A stretch of 64,000 nt of DNA from Woronichinia naegeliana WA131 (GCA_025370055.1 CP073041.1:4154001-4218000); one strand, 5' to 3'; shown: positions 9,201-20,909, counted from the stretch's first letter. The notes: a model not told the origin generated them from the letters alone. A program made the numbers and translations.

Positions 9201-10235
9201 TCGCATGGTTAATTGAGTCCCTGGTTCGCCAATGGATTGGGCGGCAATGATTCCCACCGCTTCGCCTAAGTCCACCATCTTCCCGTGGGCTAAACTCCAG
9301 CCATAGCAACATTGACAAACAGAACGGGCCGCTTCACAGGTCAGGGGCGATCGCACCCAGACTTCCGGTGTTTGGGATTTTAATTCTGGAGATAGATCAT
9401 ATTTTTTCTGAAGTTCTCGACTGATTTTCTCGGCCAACTCTTCGTCCATTTCCTGGTTTCGTTGGGCAATGACTTCGCCGTCTTTATCCACCACATCCTT
9501 GGCTAATAAACGTCCAATCAGGCGATCGGCCAACTTGATTTTGACTTGATCAGCCTCAATCATGGCTGTCACCCGCAAACTCCGCTCCGTACCACAGTCA
9601 AATTCCCGCACGATCATATCCTGGGAAACATCGACTAGACGACGGGTTAAGTAGCCCGAATCCGCCGTTCGTAAAGCCGTATCTACCAGACCTTTGCGCG
9701 CACCGTAGGAAGAAATAATATACTCCGTTACCGTCAACCCTTCCCGAAAATTGGTTTTGATCGGTAAATCGATAATTTCCCCCTGGGGATCCGCCATCAA
9801 GCCCCGCATCCCCACCAACTGACGTACCTGGCTCATATTGCCCCGCGCCCCGGAGAAGGCCATCATATAGACGGAATTAAGCGGATCCGTTTCCCTGAAA
9901 TTCCGAACAACCTCATCTTTCAGTTCTTCTGAGGTGCTATTCCAGGTGTCAATTACCTTCTGGAAACGTTCAACCTCCGTAATTTCTCCCCGCGCATAGC
10001 GAGTTTCTGTGATCCGAATTTCCTTTTCCGCACTTTCCAGCATGTCTTTTTTACTAGGCGGAATGGTTAAATCCTCCACACTAATAGAAACCCCCGCCTT
10101 AGTCGCAAACTGGAATCCCAGAGCCTTCAATTCATCCGCCAACTGGGAACAACGAGCAGCACCGTGAGTCCGAAAAGCCGCAGCAATCAGCTTTTTCAGG
10201 CGACCTTTATCAATCGTATAGTTGTAAAATGTCAT
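6228..10235 (-). CDS. rpoC2: RNA polymerase subunit beta-prime-2 (RpoC2)
   Basis: 1335-residue C-terminal half of beta-prime, split off as in cyanobacteria and plastids. The trigger-loop motif [16 protein letters not shown] is present near residue 340, preceded by CRSPLTCEA and the zinc-site-like [12 protein letters not shown]. The long middle (about 360-980) is the cyanobacterial insertion in the trigger loop (SI3). The C-terminal end is strongly acidic ([13 protein letters not shown]). It follows rpoB after 176 bp of repetitive DNA. rpoC1 is not between them, so it must lie elsewhere in the genome. Confidence 0.98.
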   Translation of the reverse strand: MTFYNYTIDKGRLKKLIAAAFRTHGAARCSQLADELKALGFQFATKAGVSISVEDLTIPPSKKDMLESAEKEIRITETRYARGEITEVERFQKVIDTWNSTSEELKDEVVRNFRETDPLNSVYMMAFSGARGNMSQVRQLVGMRGLMADPQGEIIDLPIKTNFREGLTVTEYIISSYGARKGLVDTALRTADSGYLTRRLVDVSQDMIVREFDCGTERSLRVTAMIEADQVKIKLADRLIGRLLAKDVVDKDGEVIAQRNQEMDEELAEKISRELQKKYDLSPELKSQTPEVWVRSPLTCEAARSVCQCCYGWSLAHGKMVDLGEAVGIIAAQSIGEPGTQLTMRTFHTGGVFTGEVARQVKAPAKGTVKWGPGLNTRKVRTRHGEEAEQVEVAGDLIWKGEGKKPQTQAISLTPGSLVFVQNGDAVEADQLLTEVSLSKAQRSTERATKDVSTDLAGEVFFDKLVPEEKTDRQGNTTRIAQRGGLIWVLSGEVYNLPPGAESVVQNGVEVQVGSVLAETKLTSVSGGVVRHLEGSREIDIITASVLLDQAQVKVESAGGREQYVIYTADGQRFLLKTAPGTKVTNHAIVAELIDDRYRTTTGGLIRYGGIEVAKGTRKQGYEVTKGGTLLWIPEETHEINKDISLLIVENGQYLEGGTEVVKDIFCQSSGVVEVIQKNDILREIIIKPGEYHLDVDPDAIKIEAGQLIQPGTEVLPGVVVTELRQAEWIESTEGLGLLLRPVEEYTVFDEPAAPSQGSQNSDGGRQIELRSVQRLFFKDGERVKSVEGSHLLSTQLVLEMSGDNVDSIAHLSADIELQDDEDEDCQRLQLVILESLVLRRDTENDPHSGTTQTRLLIKDGDQIPAGAVVARTEIQCKEAGLIRGVKSGSESVRRVLIVRDADIQTITVNEPPLVKEGALLVAASPLTSGVSISESGQVLKITEKGDSYEIKLRLARPYRVSPGAVLHIDHEDLVQRGDNLVLLVFERAKTGDIIQGLPRIEELLEARKPKEACILARKPGVCQVEYMEDESVDVKIIEDDGTISEYPLLPGQNAMVADEQRVTVGDPLTDGPANPHEILDVFFSYYVDIKGVYEGALMGLQAAQKFLVNQVQMVYQSQGIDISDKHIEVIVRQMTSKVRIDDGGDTIMLPGELIELRQVEQVNEAMAITGGAPARYTPVLLGITKASLNTDSFISAASFQETTRVLTEAAIEGKSDWLRGLKENVIIGRLIPAGTGFNNHEELLSMADSSEDTGYNRSSSYNLLETVEQPIASRKSRLKVEDLDGDDHMVLDDNIARVYTGNRFRRTNDDNDDEELEEIYEDDFGDDDDDYEDD

Positions 10236-10244
10236 AGCAACGAG

Positions 10245-10345
10245 GGAAGAATGGAGAATGGAGAATGGATAATTGAGAATGGATAATTAAGAATGGAGAA
10301 TGAATAATTAAGAATGGAGAATAGATAATTAAGAATTAGAAATAG
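10245..10345. repeat. Degenerate tandem repeat between rpoB and rpoC2
   Basis: Iterated purine-rich units close to TAATTAAGAATGGAGAATG appear four to five times with small changes, followed by an AT-rich palindromic stretch (about 10379-10408) built from TTAATTGTCAATTATTAATT. Located in the rpoB-rpoC2 spacer, so it is transcribed as part of the operon leader of rpoC2. Confidence 0.8.
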
Positions 10346-10411
10346 GATAACTAACAGACTAGAATTAGAAATCATCAACTGTTAATTGTCAATTATTAAT
10401 TATCAATTAAA

Positions 10412-13400
10412 TTAAACTTCCTCTTCCTCCAGATCATCCACATGGAGAGACTCATAGGTAGGACGGCTAGGCGCACGACGTTGAGAATCAATCATCAAAT
10501 CTACCTCCACATCTCGACTACTACCATCGTCAGATAATTCGACCTTATGAACCGCAATATCTAAACCGAGGGATTGCAATTCCCGCATCAAAACCTTAAA
10601 GGATTCTGGGGTTCCGGGACGAGGAATCGGTTTACCTTTCACGATCGCATTGAGAGCTTCATTGCGGCCCTGCATATCGTCAGATTTCACCGTTAACAAC
10701 TCCTGCAAGATATAGGCGGCACCGTAGGCTTCCAAAGCCCAAACCTCCATTTCTCCAAAACGCTGCCCCCCCTGTTGAGCCTTACCCCCCAAAGGTTGTT
10801 GCGTTACCAAGGAATAAGGTCCCGTCGAACGAGCGTGAATCTTATCATCAACCAAGTGAACCAATTTCAACATATAGGCTTGACCCACCGTCACAGGACG
10901 ATCAAACGGCTCTCCCGTGCGACCATCAAAGACCTGAATTTTACCAGGATGCTCAGGATTGAAGACCCAGTTTTTATTGGGTTTCTGGGAAGCATCATTG
11001 AGCAAACCATGTACCGTTTCACGGGATGCCTCAGCCCCATACATTTCATCAAAGGGAGTCACCTTAAAGCGCAGACCCAGATTTTCCCCAGCCCAGCCCA
11101 GCAAACATTCAAAGACTTGACCCACATTCATTCGGGAGGGAACTCCCAGGGGATTAAGGACAATATCCACCGCCCGACCATCAGGAAGATAGGGCATATC
11201 CTCTAGGGGCAAAATACGGGAAATAATCCCCTTATTACCGTGACGACCGGCCATTTTATCGCCCACTTGGATCTTCCGTTTTTGAGCCACATAAACCCGA
11301 ACGACCATATTGGCTCCCGGCGGCAATTCATCCCCTTTCTCACGGGTAAAGACTCGCACATCCACAACCCGACCCTTTTCACCGTTGGGAACTCGTAGGG
11401 AATTATCCCGTACATCCCGTGCTTTTTCCCCGAAAATGGCTCGCAGCAGTTTTTCTTCCGGTGGTTGATCGGCTTCCCCCTTTGGTGTGACTTTCCCCAC
11501 CAGAATATCGCCTGACTCTACCCAGGCCCCAATGCGGATAATGCCATGTTCATCCAAGTTACGCAGGGAATCTTCCCCTACGTTCGGAATTTCACGGGTA
11601 ATTTCTTCAGGCCCTAATTTGGTTTGACGAGCTTCAATTTCAAATTTTTCAACGTGGATACTGGTATAGGTATCGTCATAAACGAGACGTTGACTAATGA
11701 GAATAGCATCCTCATAGTTGTAACCTTCCCAGGGCATATAGGCCACCAGAATATTTTGGCCGAGGGCTAATTCTCCCCCTTCTGTGGCTGAACCATCCGC
11801 TAAAATTTGACCTGGTACTACATCTTCGCCGACATAAACCAGGGGACGTTGATTTAAACAGGTGTCCTGGTTAGACCGTTGATACTTTTGCAGTTCGTAC
11901 TCAATATGCCGTTCCTGATCCGCCACCTTAACGCGGATCTTATTAGCATCCACATAGGTGACAACACCGTGTGTCCGCGAAACAATGACCATGCCAGAGT
12001 CACGAGCCGCCTGGGCCTCCAATCCGGTTCCCACTAAGGGACGTTCTGGACGCAAAAGGGGAACAGCCTGCCGCTGCATATTAGAGCCCATCAAGGCGCG
12101 GTTAGCATCGTCATGTTCCAGGAAAGGAATCATGGAGGTAGCAACAGAAACAATCTGAACAGGGGAAACAGCTACATAATCTACCTGTTCTGGGCTGGTG
12201 GTGGAAAACTCCTGACGGTAGCGAATGGGCACACTTTCCCCCAGAATTTTACCATCGAGATCGGTGGAGATATCCCCAGGAGCTACCCGCATATCGTCTT
12301 CCTCATCTGCCGTTAAGTAGAGGGGAGCCGTATCTCGCAAGACCCGTCCATTTTGGACTTTATAGTAAGGTGTTTCAATAAAACCATAGGAATTGACCCG
12401 CGCACAGGTCGCCAGGGAACCAATTAAACCGGCATTAGGGCCTTCAGGCGTTTCTACCGGACAAATACGACCATGATGGGAAGGGTGAATATCCCGTACC
12501 GCAAAGCCGGCTCGTTCCCTGGTTAAACCGCCTGGCCCTAGAGCAGAAATCCGTCGTTTGTGGGTTAACTCTGCAAGGGGATTAGTTTGATCCATAAACT
12601 GGGAGAGTTGGGAAGACCCAAAAAATTCCTTAATGGCAGCTACTAACGGCTTGGGATTAACTAAGGAGGCCGGAGTCAGCATATCGGACTCAGTAACGGT
12701 CATCCGTTCGCGAATGATACGTTCTAAACGGTTTAAGCCGACGCGAATTTGGTTTTGCAATAATTCCCCAACGGAACGAACTCGACGATTGCCTAAGTGA
12801 TCAATGTCATCGGTGGTACCAATATCGAACTCTAGATTAACCAGATAATCGATCGCCGCCAAAATATCTTTGGGAGTGAGTACACGGGTCACATCCGGTT
12901 CATTGAGCCGTAATTTTTTGTTGAGTTTATACCGACCAACCCGACCAAGATCATAGCGTTTGGGGTCAAAGAAACGAGAATCTAGTAACTGCTGTCCCCC
13001 ATTAACGGTCGGTGGCTCCCCTGGCCGCAACTTTTTATAAAGTTCGATCAAGGCCTCTTCTTCACTGGGATTGCCTTCTTTGTCCAGAGTCTTTTGATAA
13101 AACTCTGGGTGACGCAGGGAATCTAGGATTTCGTTATCACTTAAACCGATCGCCTTGAGCAACACCTGGGCCGATAATTTACGGGTCTTGTCAATGCGAA
13201 CCCAAACTAAGCCATTTTTATCGGTCTCAAATTTTAACCAGGCTCCTCGGTTCGGAATTAAAGAGGCGGAATAGGTACGACGACCATTTTTATCTAATTC
13301 TTTTTTGTAATAAACGCCAGGAGAACGAACAATTTGGTTAACGATAACCCGTTCGGCTCCATTAATAATAAAAGTTCCCCGTTCCGTCATTAGGGGAAGA

Positions 13401-13699
13401 TCGCCAATAAAAACTTCCTGTTCCTTAATTTCCCCCGTTTCTTTATTAATTAGGCGGGTCGGAACGTACATCTGCACGGAATAACTGGCATCCCGTCGTT
13501 TTGCCTCATCGACCGCGTACTTCGGCTCCTTAAGCTTATAGTCTTTGCCCAGAAAATGAAGTTCTAGCTTACCAGTATAGTCGGTAATCGGAGAAAAACT
13601 ATTGAGTTCTTCAATTAATCCTTCTTCAAGAAACCAGCGAAAACTGGAATGCTGAATCTCAATCAGATCGGGTAAAAGACTGTTAGCAAGGTTAGTCAT
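10412..13699 (-). CDS. rpoB: RNA polymerase subunit beta (RpoB)
   Basis: 1095 residues, the usual length for cyanobacteria. Landmarks are the rifampicin-region phrase [26 protein letters not shown], then [33 protein letters not shown] and [15 protein letters not shown], all conserved in catalytic beta subunits. The N-terminus [16 protein letters not shown] is normal. Upstream, in the same direction, are tatD and rpsT, so the genes may be co-transcribed. Confidence 0.99.
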   Translation of the reverse strand: MTNLANSLLPDLIEIQHSSFRWFLEEGLIEELNSFSPITDYTGKLELHFLGKDYKLKEPKYAVDEAKRRDASYSVQMYVPTRLINKETGEIKEQEVFIGDLPLMTERGTFIINGAERVIVNQIVRSPGVYYKKELDKNGRRTYSASLIPNRGAWLKFETDKNGLVWVRIDKTRKLSAQVLLKAIGLSDNEILDSLRHPEFYQKTLDKEGNPSEEEALIELYKKLRPGEPPTVNGGQQLLDSRFFDPKRYDLGRVGRYKLNKKLRLNEPDVTRVLTPKDILAAIDYLVNLEFDIGTTDDIDHLGNRRVRSVGELLQNQIRVGLNRLERIIRERMTVTESDMLTPASLVNPKPLVAAIKEFFGSSQLSQFMDQTNPLAELTHKRRISALGPGGLTRERAGFAVRDIHPSHHGRICPVETPEGPNAGLIGSLATCARVNSYGFIETPYYKVQNGRVLRDTAPLYLTADEEDDMRVAPGDISTDLDGKILGESVPIRYRQEFSTTSPEQVDYVAVSPVQIVSVATSMIPFLEHDDANRALMGSNMQRQAVPLLRPERPLVGTGLEAQAARDSGMVIVSRTHGVVTYVDANKIRVKVADQERHIEYELQKYQRSNQDTCLNQRPLVYVGEDVVPGQILADGSATEGGELALGQNILVAYMPWEGYNYEDAILISQRLVYDDTYTSIHVEKFEIEARQTKLGPEEITREIPNVGEDSLRNLDEHGIIRIGAWVESGDILVGKVTPKGEADQPPEEKLLRAIFGEKARDVRDNSLRVPNGEKGRVVDVRVFTREKGDELPPGANMVVRVYVAQKRKIQVGDKMAGRHGNKGIISRILPLEDMPYLPDGRAVDIVLNPLGVPSRMNVGQVFECLLGWAGENLGLRFKVTPFDEMYGAEASRETVHGLLNDASQKPNKNWVFNPEHPGKIQVFDGRTGEPFDRPVTVGQAYMLKLVHLVDDKIHARSTGPYSLVTQQPLGGKAQQGGQRFGEMEVWALEAYGAAYILQELLTVKSDDMQGRNEALNAIVKGKPIPRPGTPESFKVLMRELQSLGLDIAVHKVELSDDGSSRDVEVDLMIDSQRRAPSRPTYESLHVDDLEEEEV

Positions 13700-13753
13700 A
13701 ATTCTGTTTAAAATCTTACAGAGGTCGGGATTAAGGAGTGAGGATGCCAGGAT

Positions 13754-14551
13754 TCAAAAATCGGTGTTCAGCGTTAACTGAAAGAGTTCACAAGCATTAC
13801 GGGTCGTTTGATGAGCAAGCTTTTCTAAAGGGACTTCTCGCAAAGCGGCGATCGCCTCGGCCACATAACGAACATAGGCAGGTTCATTGCGCTTACCTCT
13901 TTGGGGAACAGGAGCGAGAAAAGGACAATCGGTTTCAATTAAAAGACGATCCTCTGGTACTATTTTGGCACTGGCATGGATTTGTTCAGCTTTTTTAAAA
14001 GTCACAATACCACTAAAACTAATATAAAAGCCTAAATCTAAAAACCACTGGGTTTCGACGGGACTACCGCTCCAGCAGTGCATTACACCGCGAACGGGGC
14101 CATTCGTTTTTTGAAAAGTCAAGATTAAATCCCGTAGGCTTTCTGCCGCATCACGGCAATGAATAATCACTGGTTTATCGAGTTGATAGGCGATTTCCAG
14201 TTGGGCTTGAAAGACCTGCGCTTGCCAAGCCTGATTATCTGCTTTAAAAAAATCTAAGCCTGTTTCACCAATGGCCACAACCCGCCGATCAGACTGAGCC
14301 GCCTTCTGAATTTGATCTGCCATTGTATCCGTCCATCGATGAGCATCTAGGGGATGCAAGCCAACAGCAAAAGAGAGTTCAGAAAAACGATCCGCTATGG
14401 ACTGAATTTGCTGAAACTCCCCTGGTTCCACACAGGAGTGAACCAAGTGAACAACCCCCGCCTCTTGCCAACGGGTTTGTAAGGATTGAAGTTCAGGCTG
14501 GAAGACCTCGAAATTAATGTGGACATGCGTATCGATTAACGGAATCGACAT
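13754..14551 (-). CDS. tatD: TatD family metal-dependent hydrolase
   Basis: Amidohydrolase-fold deoxyribonuclease family. Start chosen at [14 protein letters not shown], which brings the metal-binding THVH motif to the usual position; an upstream in-frame ATG would add 11 residues. Further motifs are [29 protein letters not shown] and [12 protein letters not shown], all standard for TatD. 265 residues. Sits between rpsT and rpoB on the same strand, as in other cyanobacteria related to Synechocystis. Confidence 0.95.
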   Translation of the reverse strand: MSIPLIDTHVHINFEVFQPELQSLQTRWQEAGVVHLVHSCVEPGEFQQIQSIADRFSELSFAVGLHPLDAHRWTDTMADQIQKAAQSDRRVVAIGETGLDFFKADNQAWQAQVFQAQLEIAYQLDKPVIIHCRDAAESLRDLILTFQKTNGPVRGVMHCWSGSPVETQWFLDLGFYISFSGIVTFKKAEQIHASAKIVPEDRLLIETDCPFLAPVPQRGKRNEPAYVRYVAEAIAALREVPLEKLAHQTTRNACELFQLTLNTDF

Positions 14552-14636
14552 CTCACCCAACCCTTGAGTTGTATCAAATTGCAATGGTTTTATGGAAGCG
14601 ATAAGACCAGGTTAACCTGTTGATCTAAAACGAGAC

Positions 14637-14933
14637 CTAGGAAGCAACCGTCGTTGCTTGTTTGAGAGCTTTGGCTAAACGGGCTTTTTTACGAGCACCA
14701 TTATTGCCGTGCAAGACATTCCGTTTAACAGCTTTATCAATCTTGCTGTAGGCAGAAGACAGGTTTTTCTGAACCTGCTCCAGGGCTTCTTCATTCGGAC
14801 TTGCCTTATAGCTATCAACCGCCAGAAATGTTTTTTTCATGAGGGTTCTGATTGCCGACTTATAGGACTTATTGCGAAGTCGGTTGCGTTCGGAAATTTC
14901 AATACGCTTTAGCGCAGACTTGGTGTTGGCCAC
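14637..14933 (-). CDS. rpsT: 30S ribosomal protein S20
   Basis: 98-residue basic protein starting [26 protein letters not shown], diagnostic for bS20, which binds 16S rRNA in the small subunit. The basic C-terminus ([16 protein letters not shown]) is normal. A plausible ribosome-binding site (GGAAGG region at 14942-14950) lies just upstream. Confidence 0.98.
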   Translation of the reverse strand: MANTKSALKRIEISERNRLRNKSYKSAIRTLMKKTFLAVDSYKASPNEEALEQVQKNLSSAYSKIDKAVKRNVLHGNNGARKKARLAKALKQATTVAS

Positions 14934-15088
14934 GATTGCTCTCGGAAGGAATTATAACGAAAAATAGACAGTGATCTTAGAACCAGAATTGCCATTGTAA
15001 CAAAGATGGGGACACTCTGGCAAGGGAATCTCCAGAATGTTATTGGTCAATCTATGGGCGCAGAGAGTTAAGGTTAGAAAAAGACCTG

Positions 15089-15937
15089 TTAAGATTCGGC
15101 CACATCTAGTATTTCAAGCGGAATTGATCGAGTGAGCACGGGGGCAAGGTGAATTTTTTCAACCAAGGGACGAAACCCTAGCCATTGCTGGGACACTTCG
15201 GCAAAGGTATCGGGACAACCACTAACGGTAAAACGGGTTGCTAATGATCGCTGAAGATTGCTTAAACCTAAGACTTCTAACTCTTTGCGAGCAGCCTTAA
15301 CCACATAGCTGGCGGGATCAATTAACTGAATCGAGGCCGGTAAAATGTCCCTAAAAACAGGGGTCAAGTGTTGATAGTGAGTACATCCGAATACCAGTGT
15401 GTCAATATTCGCATCTAAAAGCGGTTTTAGGTAGCGTTGGGCAACCTGTTTGGTGTAGGGATCACTAATGCGATTTTGCTCAATTAACGGGACAAACTCT
15501 GGACAAGGCATTTGCCAAACTTCGGCAGTGGGATCAACTTCTTGAATGGCATTACGGTAGGCATTACTGGCAGCAGTGGCGGGGGTAGAAATGACACCAA
15601 TACGTTTACCTTTGCGAACGGCGGCTCTGGCACCAGGTAGAATGACCCCTAAAATGGGGATATTAAATTCTTCACGAACAATGTCTAGGGCAAGGGCAGA
15701 ACTGGTATTACAGGCCATAATCACCATTTTGATCTGTTCCTCTCCCATCCAAGTCAGGATTTCCCTAACATACTGGATAATTTCCTGGGGAGTTCGTGTT
15801 CCATAGGGTAATCGGGCTGTATCCCCGAAATAAAGAATCGGTTCCTTGGGAAGTTGTCGATAAAGCTCTCTTAAAACGGTTAAACCACCCACACCACTAT
15901 CAAAAACGCCAATACGGCTTAGTTGAGCTTTTCTCAT
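15089..15937 (-). CDS. murI: Glutamate racemase
   Basis: 282 residues. Converts L- to D-glutamate for peptidoglycan. Motifs: FDSGVGGLTVLREL at the N-terminus, YFGDTARLPYG, the first catalytic cysteine in ACNTSSA, and the second in FGCTHYQHL. Start taken at MRKAQLSRIGVFD; an upstream ATG would add three residues. The next gene upstream is a cell-wall amidase on the same strand, so the pair is functionally linked. Confidence 0.97.
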   Translation of the reverse strand: MRKAQLSRIGVFDSGVGGLTVLRELYRQLPKEPILYFGDTARLPYGTRTPQEIIQYVREILTWMGEEQIKMVIMACNTSSALALDIVREEFNIPILGVILPGARAAVRKGKRIGVISTPATAASNAYRNAIQEVDPTAEVWQMPCPEFVPLIEQNRISDPYTKQVAQRYLKPLLDANIDTLVFGCTHYQHLTPVFRDILPASIQLIDPASYVVKAARKELEVLGLSNLQRSLATRFTVSGCPDTFAEVSQQWLGFRPLVEKIHLAPVLTRSIPLEILDVAES

Positions 15938-16061
15938 ATCAAGCAATATCTAAAAAGATGTTGATTATTGAAACATGAATATTCAGAGAAGTAAATACGA
16001 TTGAAAATGATTTCCAGTCATATTTCCCAAGCATACTAGGAGTTGTTAGAAGTAATTTGCT

Positions 16062-18029
16062 TTAATTTTGTTGCATATATTCGACGATTCCTCTGGCGAT
16101 CGCCTGGGCCATCTGTTGTTGATAGGTGGGATTAATCAATTTAGCCGCATCATCATAACCCGTCACAAAGCCTACTTCAACTAGGGTGGAAGGCATTTTA
16201 CTATGGCGTAATACATAAAATCTAGCCCGTCTTACGCCGCGATCTGGAATACTGACACTTCTTAAAATACTACGATGGATGGTATCGGCTAAACCGCGAT
16301 CGCCGAAATAATAAACCTCTAAACCACTAATATCAGGACGACCAGCCCCCATCGAATTGGCATGAATACTGACAAATAGATTGGCATTGGCCCGATTGGC
16401 CATATCCGTCCGTCCCCGTAAACTGACAAAATAGTCACTGGTACGGGCTAACATCACCCGAATGCCCTGCTGTTCTAGATAATTGGCCACATATTGGGAA
16501 ATAGCCAAAATAATATCTTTTTCCTGAATCCCATTTAAGCCGATCGCCCCTGGATCTTTACCGCCATGGCCTGGATCAATAAAAACTAAACGACTACCTC
16601 TATTGGGACGAGGATAATTATTACTCGGTGGTGGGAAATTGTTACTTGGCAGTGGAAAGGAATTATTGGGGGGAACATTGATCGGAATCGGCGTATTACC
16701 ACTGGAAGGATTGTAAACTTGAGTCCTTCCCCCATAGAGCGGTCGAGAACTGCCGCCCCCCCTCGGCGATATTTCCAGCGCCACTCGCCCATCGCTACCT
16801 TGAATAATGCGCCCAAAACGAGTGCCAATGGAAGGCTGTACCAGAATGGAGACGCTGTTAGTCCCTTCCTGACGAATTCGCAGTTGGTAAATGGGACTAG
16901 TGCGACCCAGTTGGGGCCCCTTTAGGTTATCGATCAGTCGGGCATCATCAACACGAATTTCGTAGTCTCCCGATAGACGATTGAGGTTTCCCCTGGCTTG
17001 AATAGGGCGATCGGCAAGAATAATTAGCTGTCGATTATCCCTGGTCAGTTCTAAACCGCTAATGGTCGCAATGTTGGGATTAGAAATGGTCGGCAGAGGA
17101 TTGGGACTAAGGCTTGAAAGGGTCGAAAGAGGAATGCCAGTGGAGGGTGGTGGAGAAAAGTCCTGAGCCGCTTTCATCCCACCTCTCGGTAATAAGACAA
17201 TGCCGCCTAGACGACTATAATAGGCTTGCCAAGGAGGACTATCACGGTTAATGGTTAGGTTAATTTGCGGGCTATTTTCAGACGAGACAATGAATTGAAT
17301 ATCACTGACACCATATTGATTCATGGCAAAGGTCTGACCCGCTAAAGGCTTTGGGAAAGTTGCCCCCGGTAGAATGAAACTGACTGTCTGGCCATCTTCA
17401 CTGCGATTGGTAGTAATACTGCTATTGCTGCCATTGCGGTCTAGGCGAACAAAAATGCCGTTCTGGGTGGGCTGAACATATTCGTTGTTTCCCGAACTAT
17501 TAGTTGCAGGATTATAGGAACTGGATTGGGGTCGGGGATTGGCTGGATAGGACGGAGCCGTGGACTGGGGGCGAGGCCAAGGATTGGGATTGGAGGCTGG
17601 GGGTTGGGGATAAGCAGGTGGTGAGGTAGATTCAGGTAATCGCTGAGGTGTGGGTAACTCGATTGTCCATTGAGTAGGAGTGATGCCTCGCACTTTGACC
17701 TGTTGCGGATCGACGGTATAGCCAGGGGCTAACTCAATGACTAAACGAGTTGTAAAGGCATCAAATTGGGCCACGCGAACATTACTGACGACACCACCAA
17801 TGGGTTGATTGACGGTTGATCTTCCCAGGGTGATGCCAGGGAGATCGACCACGACCCTTGTGGGGTTAGGGATCAATTGGGCAGTGGGTTGAACCCGATC
17901 ATCGGTCGTAAAAACCAAACGATTTTGGGCTGATTCAAATCGCCAATAGACCAATTTACCGGCCTGGGCTGGCAGAGCATAAAGCAGTAGCGCGAGAAAG
18001 GTAAGGACTAATCCGTGAAATTTGGACAT
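16062..18029 (-). CDS. N-acetylmuramoyl-L-alanine amidase with AMIN domains
   Basis: About 655 residues. Signal peptide at the N-terminus (LVLTFLALLLYALPAQA). AMIN domain at about 25-130 (KLVYWRFESAQNRLVFTTDD), a proline/asparagine-rich linker, a second AMIN-like region around 320-425, another Pro/Asn linker, then an Amidase_3 domain to the end. Zinc and catalytic motifs are visible: FIDPGHGGKDPGA, QEKDI, SIHANS and LVEVGFVT. Cuts septal peptidoglycan in the periplasm. Start chosen by the AGGAG site five bases before MSKFHG. Confidence 0.94.
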   Translation of the reverse strand: MSKFHGLVLTFLALLLYALPAQAGKLVYWRFESAQNRLVFTTDDRVQPTAQLIPNPTRVVVDLPGITLGRSTVNQPIGGVVSNVRVAQFDAFTTRLVIELAPGYTVDPQQVKVRGITPTQWTIELPTPQRLPESTSPPAYPQPPASNPNPWPRPQSTAPSYPANPRPQSSSYNPATNSSGNNEYVQPTQNGIFVRLDRNGSNSSITTNRSEDGQTVSFILPGATFPKPLAGQTFAMNQYGVSDIQFIVSSENSPQINLTINRDSPPWQAYYSRLGGIVLLPRGGMKAAQDFSPPPSTGIPLSTLSSLSPNPLPTISNPNIATISGLELTRDNRQLIILADRPIQARGNLNRLSGDYEIRVDDARLIDNLKGPQLGRTSPIYQLRIRQEGTNSVSILVQPSIGTRFGRIIQGSDGRVALEISPRGGGSSRPLYGGRTQVYNPSSGNTPIPINVPPNNSFPLPSNNFPPPSNNYPRPNRGSRLVFIDPGHGGKDPGAIGLNGIQEKDIILAISQYVANYLEQQGIRVMLARTSDYFVSLRGRTDMANRANANLFVSIHANSMGAGRPDISGLEVYYFGDRGLADTIHRSILRSVSIPDRGVRRARFYVLRHSKMPSTLVEVGFVTGYDDAAKLINPTYQQQMAQAIARGIVEYMQQN

Positions 18030-18359
18030 CATGACTCCTAACATAGGATGCTCATTTAAGGCTGATAATTTTTTTGCTACCTCAATAACACCCGCTCAGG
18101 ATAAGGTGTAGAGAAGCGATCGCGACGGATCAACTTCGTAGTGTGCCAAAAAATTATCACCAAAAATGGCAGTATGACCTTGAGAGATGTTAACCGCAAA
18201 AGGGTGATAAATCAAGGGATAGTATGCCAGATAGATCTGTGCTTGGGAATCTAAGCCCTACAAAAAAGGGGTGATGTTGTAAGCCTGTGGATCGAGTTTC
18301 TGAATCGTAGCCAGTTTGCCCATTAGAGAGCGATCTATCTACAGATTCAGAACACGGCC
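18030..18359. other. Intergenic region without recognised features
   Basis: 330 bases between the amidase and the glycosyltransferase gene. One HIP1 palindrome (GCGATCGC, near 18117). No gene, RNA or repeat recognised. The part next to 18030 should hold the amidase promoter. Confidence 0.5.
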
Positions 18360-19304
18360 TCATTTCTGTTTGTCTTGCCTCATTTGTTGCTGAATCATTA
18401 AATTCTTAGCAATACTTCGGGGGAGTAAATGAAGATGATCTAGTATCAAATTCCAAATGTAGCCATATTGGGAAAATTTTCTGAGTAATAAAATTTCAGC
18501 AACAAGATAAAAACGGTTATGTCTTGGGTACTGGGGAGGATTATCTTCTATCCGGATCATTTCAGGTAAAGGCATCCAATGACCAATAACTTTATCCGGC
18601 TCAAAAAATCTAGCTTGAATTGCCAGTCCTAACAGGCGATCAAGACACCAAAAAGGAATATATTTAAAGGGGCCAGGTATATTCATTGTATCAATAATAT
18701 CTTGAATTGTTACCTGAACCATTGCAGTTTTCCAAACCTTTTTATCAAAATTTTCTGGGTGTAATCCATTCTGATCTGTTCTCCCACGCAGTAGGATTAG
18801 TAAGTCAATTTTTTTATTGAGAGGTGCAATAGGTAGTTCTAATAAATCTTCTTCGTCCCGATAATCTTTCTTATCTAGACTTGATTTTCCATAAACCTTA
18901 AGGAGTTCTATTGCTGGCGGATTAATCCAGGGTTTTTCAAGTTGAGGTTTGTCACCGTATTTAAAGCATTGTATTCTTACACGCATGACCCAACTATCGG
19001 GAAATCGATTAAAATAATGTTGTGTAATTTCTACTATGTTCGGATTAATATATTCATCACAATTACAGCTTAAAGTATAGATTCCTGTTACATTTAAAAG
19101 TCCTGTGATTCTTTGGATAATTTCTCCTCGAAAAGGGGCATAAATTTGTCTAAATCGAGGGTCAGCGATTGCAACTTTTGGGCAGTTAGGAGGATAAACT
19201 AAAATAACTTCTATATCACCTTTAACCTTGAGAAGTTCCTGTAACCAATGGGCTTCAAAACCTTCACGAGTCGGTATAACCACTGATAAAATCGGTACAC
19301 TCAT
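18360..19304 (-). CDS. Family 2-like glycosyltransferase
   Basis: 314 residues with a GT-A type start, ILSVVIPTREGFEAHWLQELL, followed by IEVILVYPPN and a CDEYINP stretch that could act as the metal-binding acidic motif. No transmembrane segments, so probably cytosolic or peripheral. Donor and acceptor are unknown. Flanked downstream by the amidase gene and upstream by the solo repeat at 19318. Confidence 0.6.
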   Translation of the reverse strand: MSVPILSVVIPTREGFEAHWLQELLKVKGDIEVILVYPPNCPKVAIADPRFRQIYAPFRGEIIQRITGLLNVTGIYTLSCNCDEYINPNIVEITQHYFNRFPDSWVMRVRIQCFKYGDKPQLEKPWINPPAIELLKVYGKSSLDKKDYRDEEDLLELPIAPLNKKIDLLILLRGRTDQNGLHPENFDKKVWKTAMVQVTIQDIIDTMNIPGPFKYIPFWCLDRLLGLAIQARFFEPDKVIGHWMPLPEMIRIEDNPPQYPRHNRFYLVAEILLLRKFSQYGYIWNLILDHLHLLPRSIAKNLMIQQQMRQDKQK

Positions 19305-19317
19305 AACCCTCTACCAG

Positions 19318-19402
19318 CTAAGTACAGAACAAAAGGCTTGAAAAGTATAAAAGAAAGGGGTTTCATAGAAAATGAAGGTAATTCAAGAAACCCTATAAAC
19401 CA
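19318..19402 (+). repeat. Dispersed 85-bp repeat, copy 1 (solo IS end)
   Basis: Starts CTAAGTACAGAACAAAAGG and matches 29773-29857 over the same length with scattered mismatches. The second copy is followed by a transposase remnant, so this one is likely an isolated IS end or a small non-autonomous derivative. Confidence 0.7.
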
Positions 19403-19432
19403 ATTTGCAAGGGGATTAATTTTTACGATCTA

Positions 19433-20674
19433 TTAGGTTGTATATTCGGCATTAATACGAACATAGTCGTAGCTAAGATCACAACCCCAAGCGGTTCCGA
19501 TACCTGAGCCATTGCCCACACAAACGCCAATCAGGACAGTATCCTCCTTGAGGTAAGCTCCTTCGGTAGCCGCTTTGAGATATTGACTCGCAGCCGCCCG
19601 ATCAAAGGGTAAGGGTTGCCCGTTTTCCATTAACAAAAAATTGCCTAATTTAATCTGTAGATCCTCTTGATTAAAGGTTACACCTGCTCGACCGGCAGCC
19701 CCGGCAATCCTTCCCCAGTTGGGATCACGACCAAAGATGGCAGATTTTACAAGGGATGATCCGGCAATGGTGCGGGCAATTTTACGGGCGGCTTCATTAT
19801 CGGATGCACCACTGACCTGAACTTCGATTAAACAGGTGGCCCCTTCTCCATCACGGGCGATCGCCTTAGCTAAATATTCACAAACGGCGGTGAGCATGGC
19901 TTCAAGTTTTTGGGCATTGGCACTGGCTTCGGTAATGGCGGGAGTGCGGGATTGGCCATTCGCCAGGGCAATTAAGCTGTCATTGGTACTAGTGTCGCCG
20001 TCAACGGTAATTTGATTAAAGGTTTTATCCGCAGCCCGACTGAGCATTTGTTGCCAGAGTGAGGTGGACACCGCAGCATCACAAGTAATGAAGGCTAACA
20101 TAGTAGCCATATTGGGGTGAATCATTCCCGATCCTTTGGAAATACCGCCAATTCTGACAGGACGGCCATCAATTTGGGTTTCCAGGGCGATCGCTTTGGG
20201 GACTAAATCGGTGGTAATAATGGACTTAGACGCTGCATCTCCTCCGGTTTCCGACAATTCCGACACTAATTGGGGAATGCCCTGCCGCAGAATATCCATT
20301 TTGATGCGTTGCCCGATCACGCCGGTTGAGGCTAAGAGTACGGATTCCGAGGATAAATTCAGAGCTTCTCCCACTAATTCGGCACATTCAACGGCATCAT
20401 CCCATCCTTGTTTGCCTGTTCCTGCATTGGCCTGACCCGCATTGACCAGAACGGCCCTGGCACTGGCTTTGGACTGTAAGCGTTGACGACAGTAATCGAC
20501 ACAGGCTGCTCGTACTTGACTGGTGGTAAAGACTCCCGCCGCGATCGCCTCCGTGTCAGAATAAATCAGAGCTAAATCGGGGGCACCGGATGGTTTTAAA
20601 CCAGCTGTAATCCCAGATGCCTTAAACCCTTTAGGAGCGGTAATGTTGCCGTCAATGACTTGCCAGTCTGTCAT
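19433..20674 (-). CDS. argJ: Bifunctional ornithine acetyltransferase / N-acetylglutamate synthase
   Basis: 413 residues. Recycles the acetyl group from N-acetylornithine to glutamate in arginine synthesis. The self-cleavage site is visible in GMIHPNMATMLAF, where the threonine becomes the N-terminal nucleophile of the beta chain. Other family phrases are GVFTTSQVRAACV, NAGQANAGTG and FGRDPNWGRI. Complete and normal in length. Leftmost gene before the IS-rich region. Confidence 0.97.
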   Translation of the reverse strand: MTDWQVIDGNITAPKGFKASGITAGLKPSGAPDLALIYSDTEAIAAGVFTTSQVRAACVDYCRQRLQSKASARAVLVNAGQANAGTGKQGWDDAVECAELVGEALNLSSESVLLASTGVIGQRIKMDILRQGIPQLVSELSETGGDAASKSIITTDLVPKAIALETQIDGRPVRIGGISKGSGMIHPNMATMLAFITCDAAVSTSLWQQMLSRAADKTFNQITVDGDTSTNDSLIALANGQSRTPAITEASANAQKLEAMLTAVCEYLAKAIARDGEGATCLIEVQVSGASDNEAARKIARTIAGSSLVKSAIFGRDPNWGRIAGAAGRAGVTFNQEDLQIKLGNFLLMENGQPLPFDRAAASQYLKAATEGAYLKEDTVLIGVCVGNGSGIGTAWGCDLSYDYVRINAEYTT

Positions 20675-20909
20675 GGGAGATTGATCCTGATTCTTTGCGT
20701 AAAAAGTTGATTATATCAGTTGACTTTAATGTCTTTGGAGCGAGGAGAGGAAAGCGTTAACATTTCTTGACCTTTAAGCTAAGCGAGTAATCTAAGCAAG
20801 TTCCGCTTACTTTTCTCAATATCGACGATTCTTTCATTGTACCAATCTAATTTTGAAATGAACGGCGATCGCGGAGATTAATTTTTTCGGCAAGATTGCT
20901 AGTTGTTCT

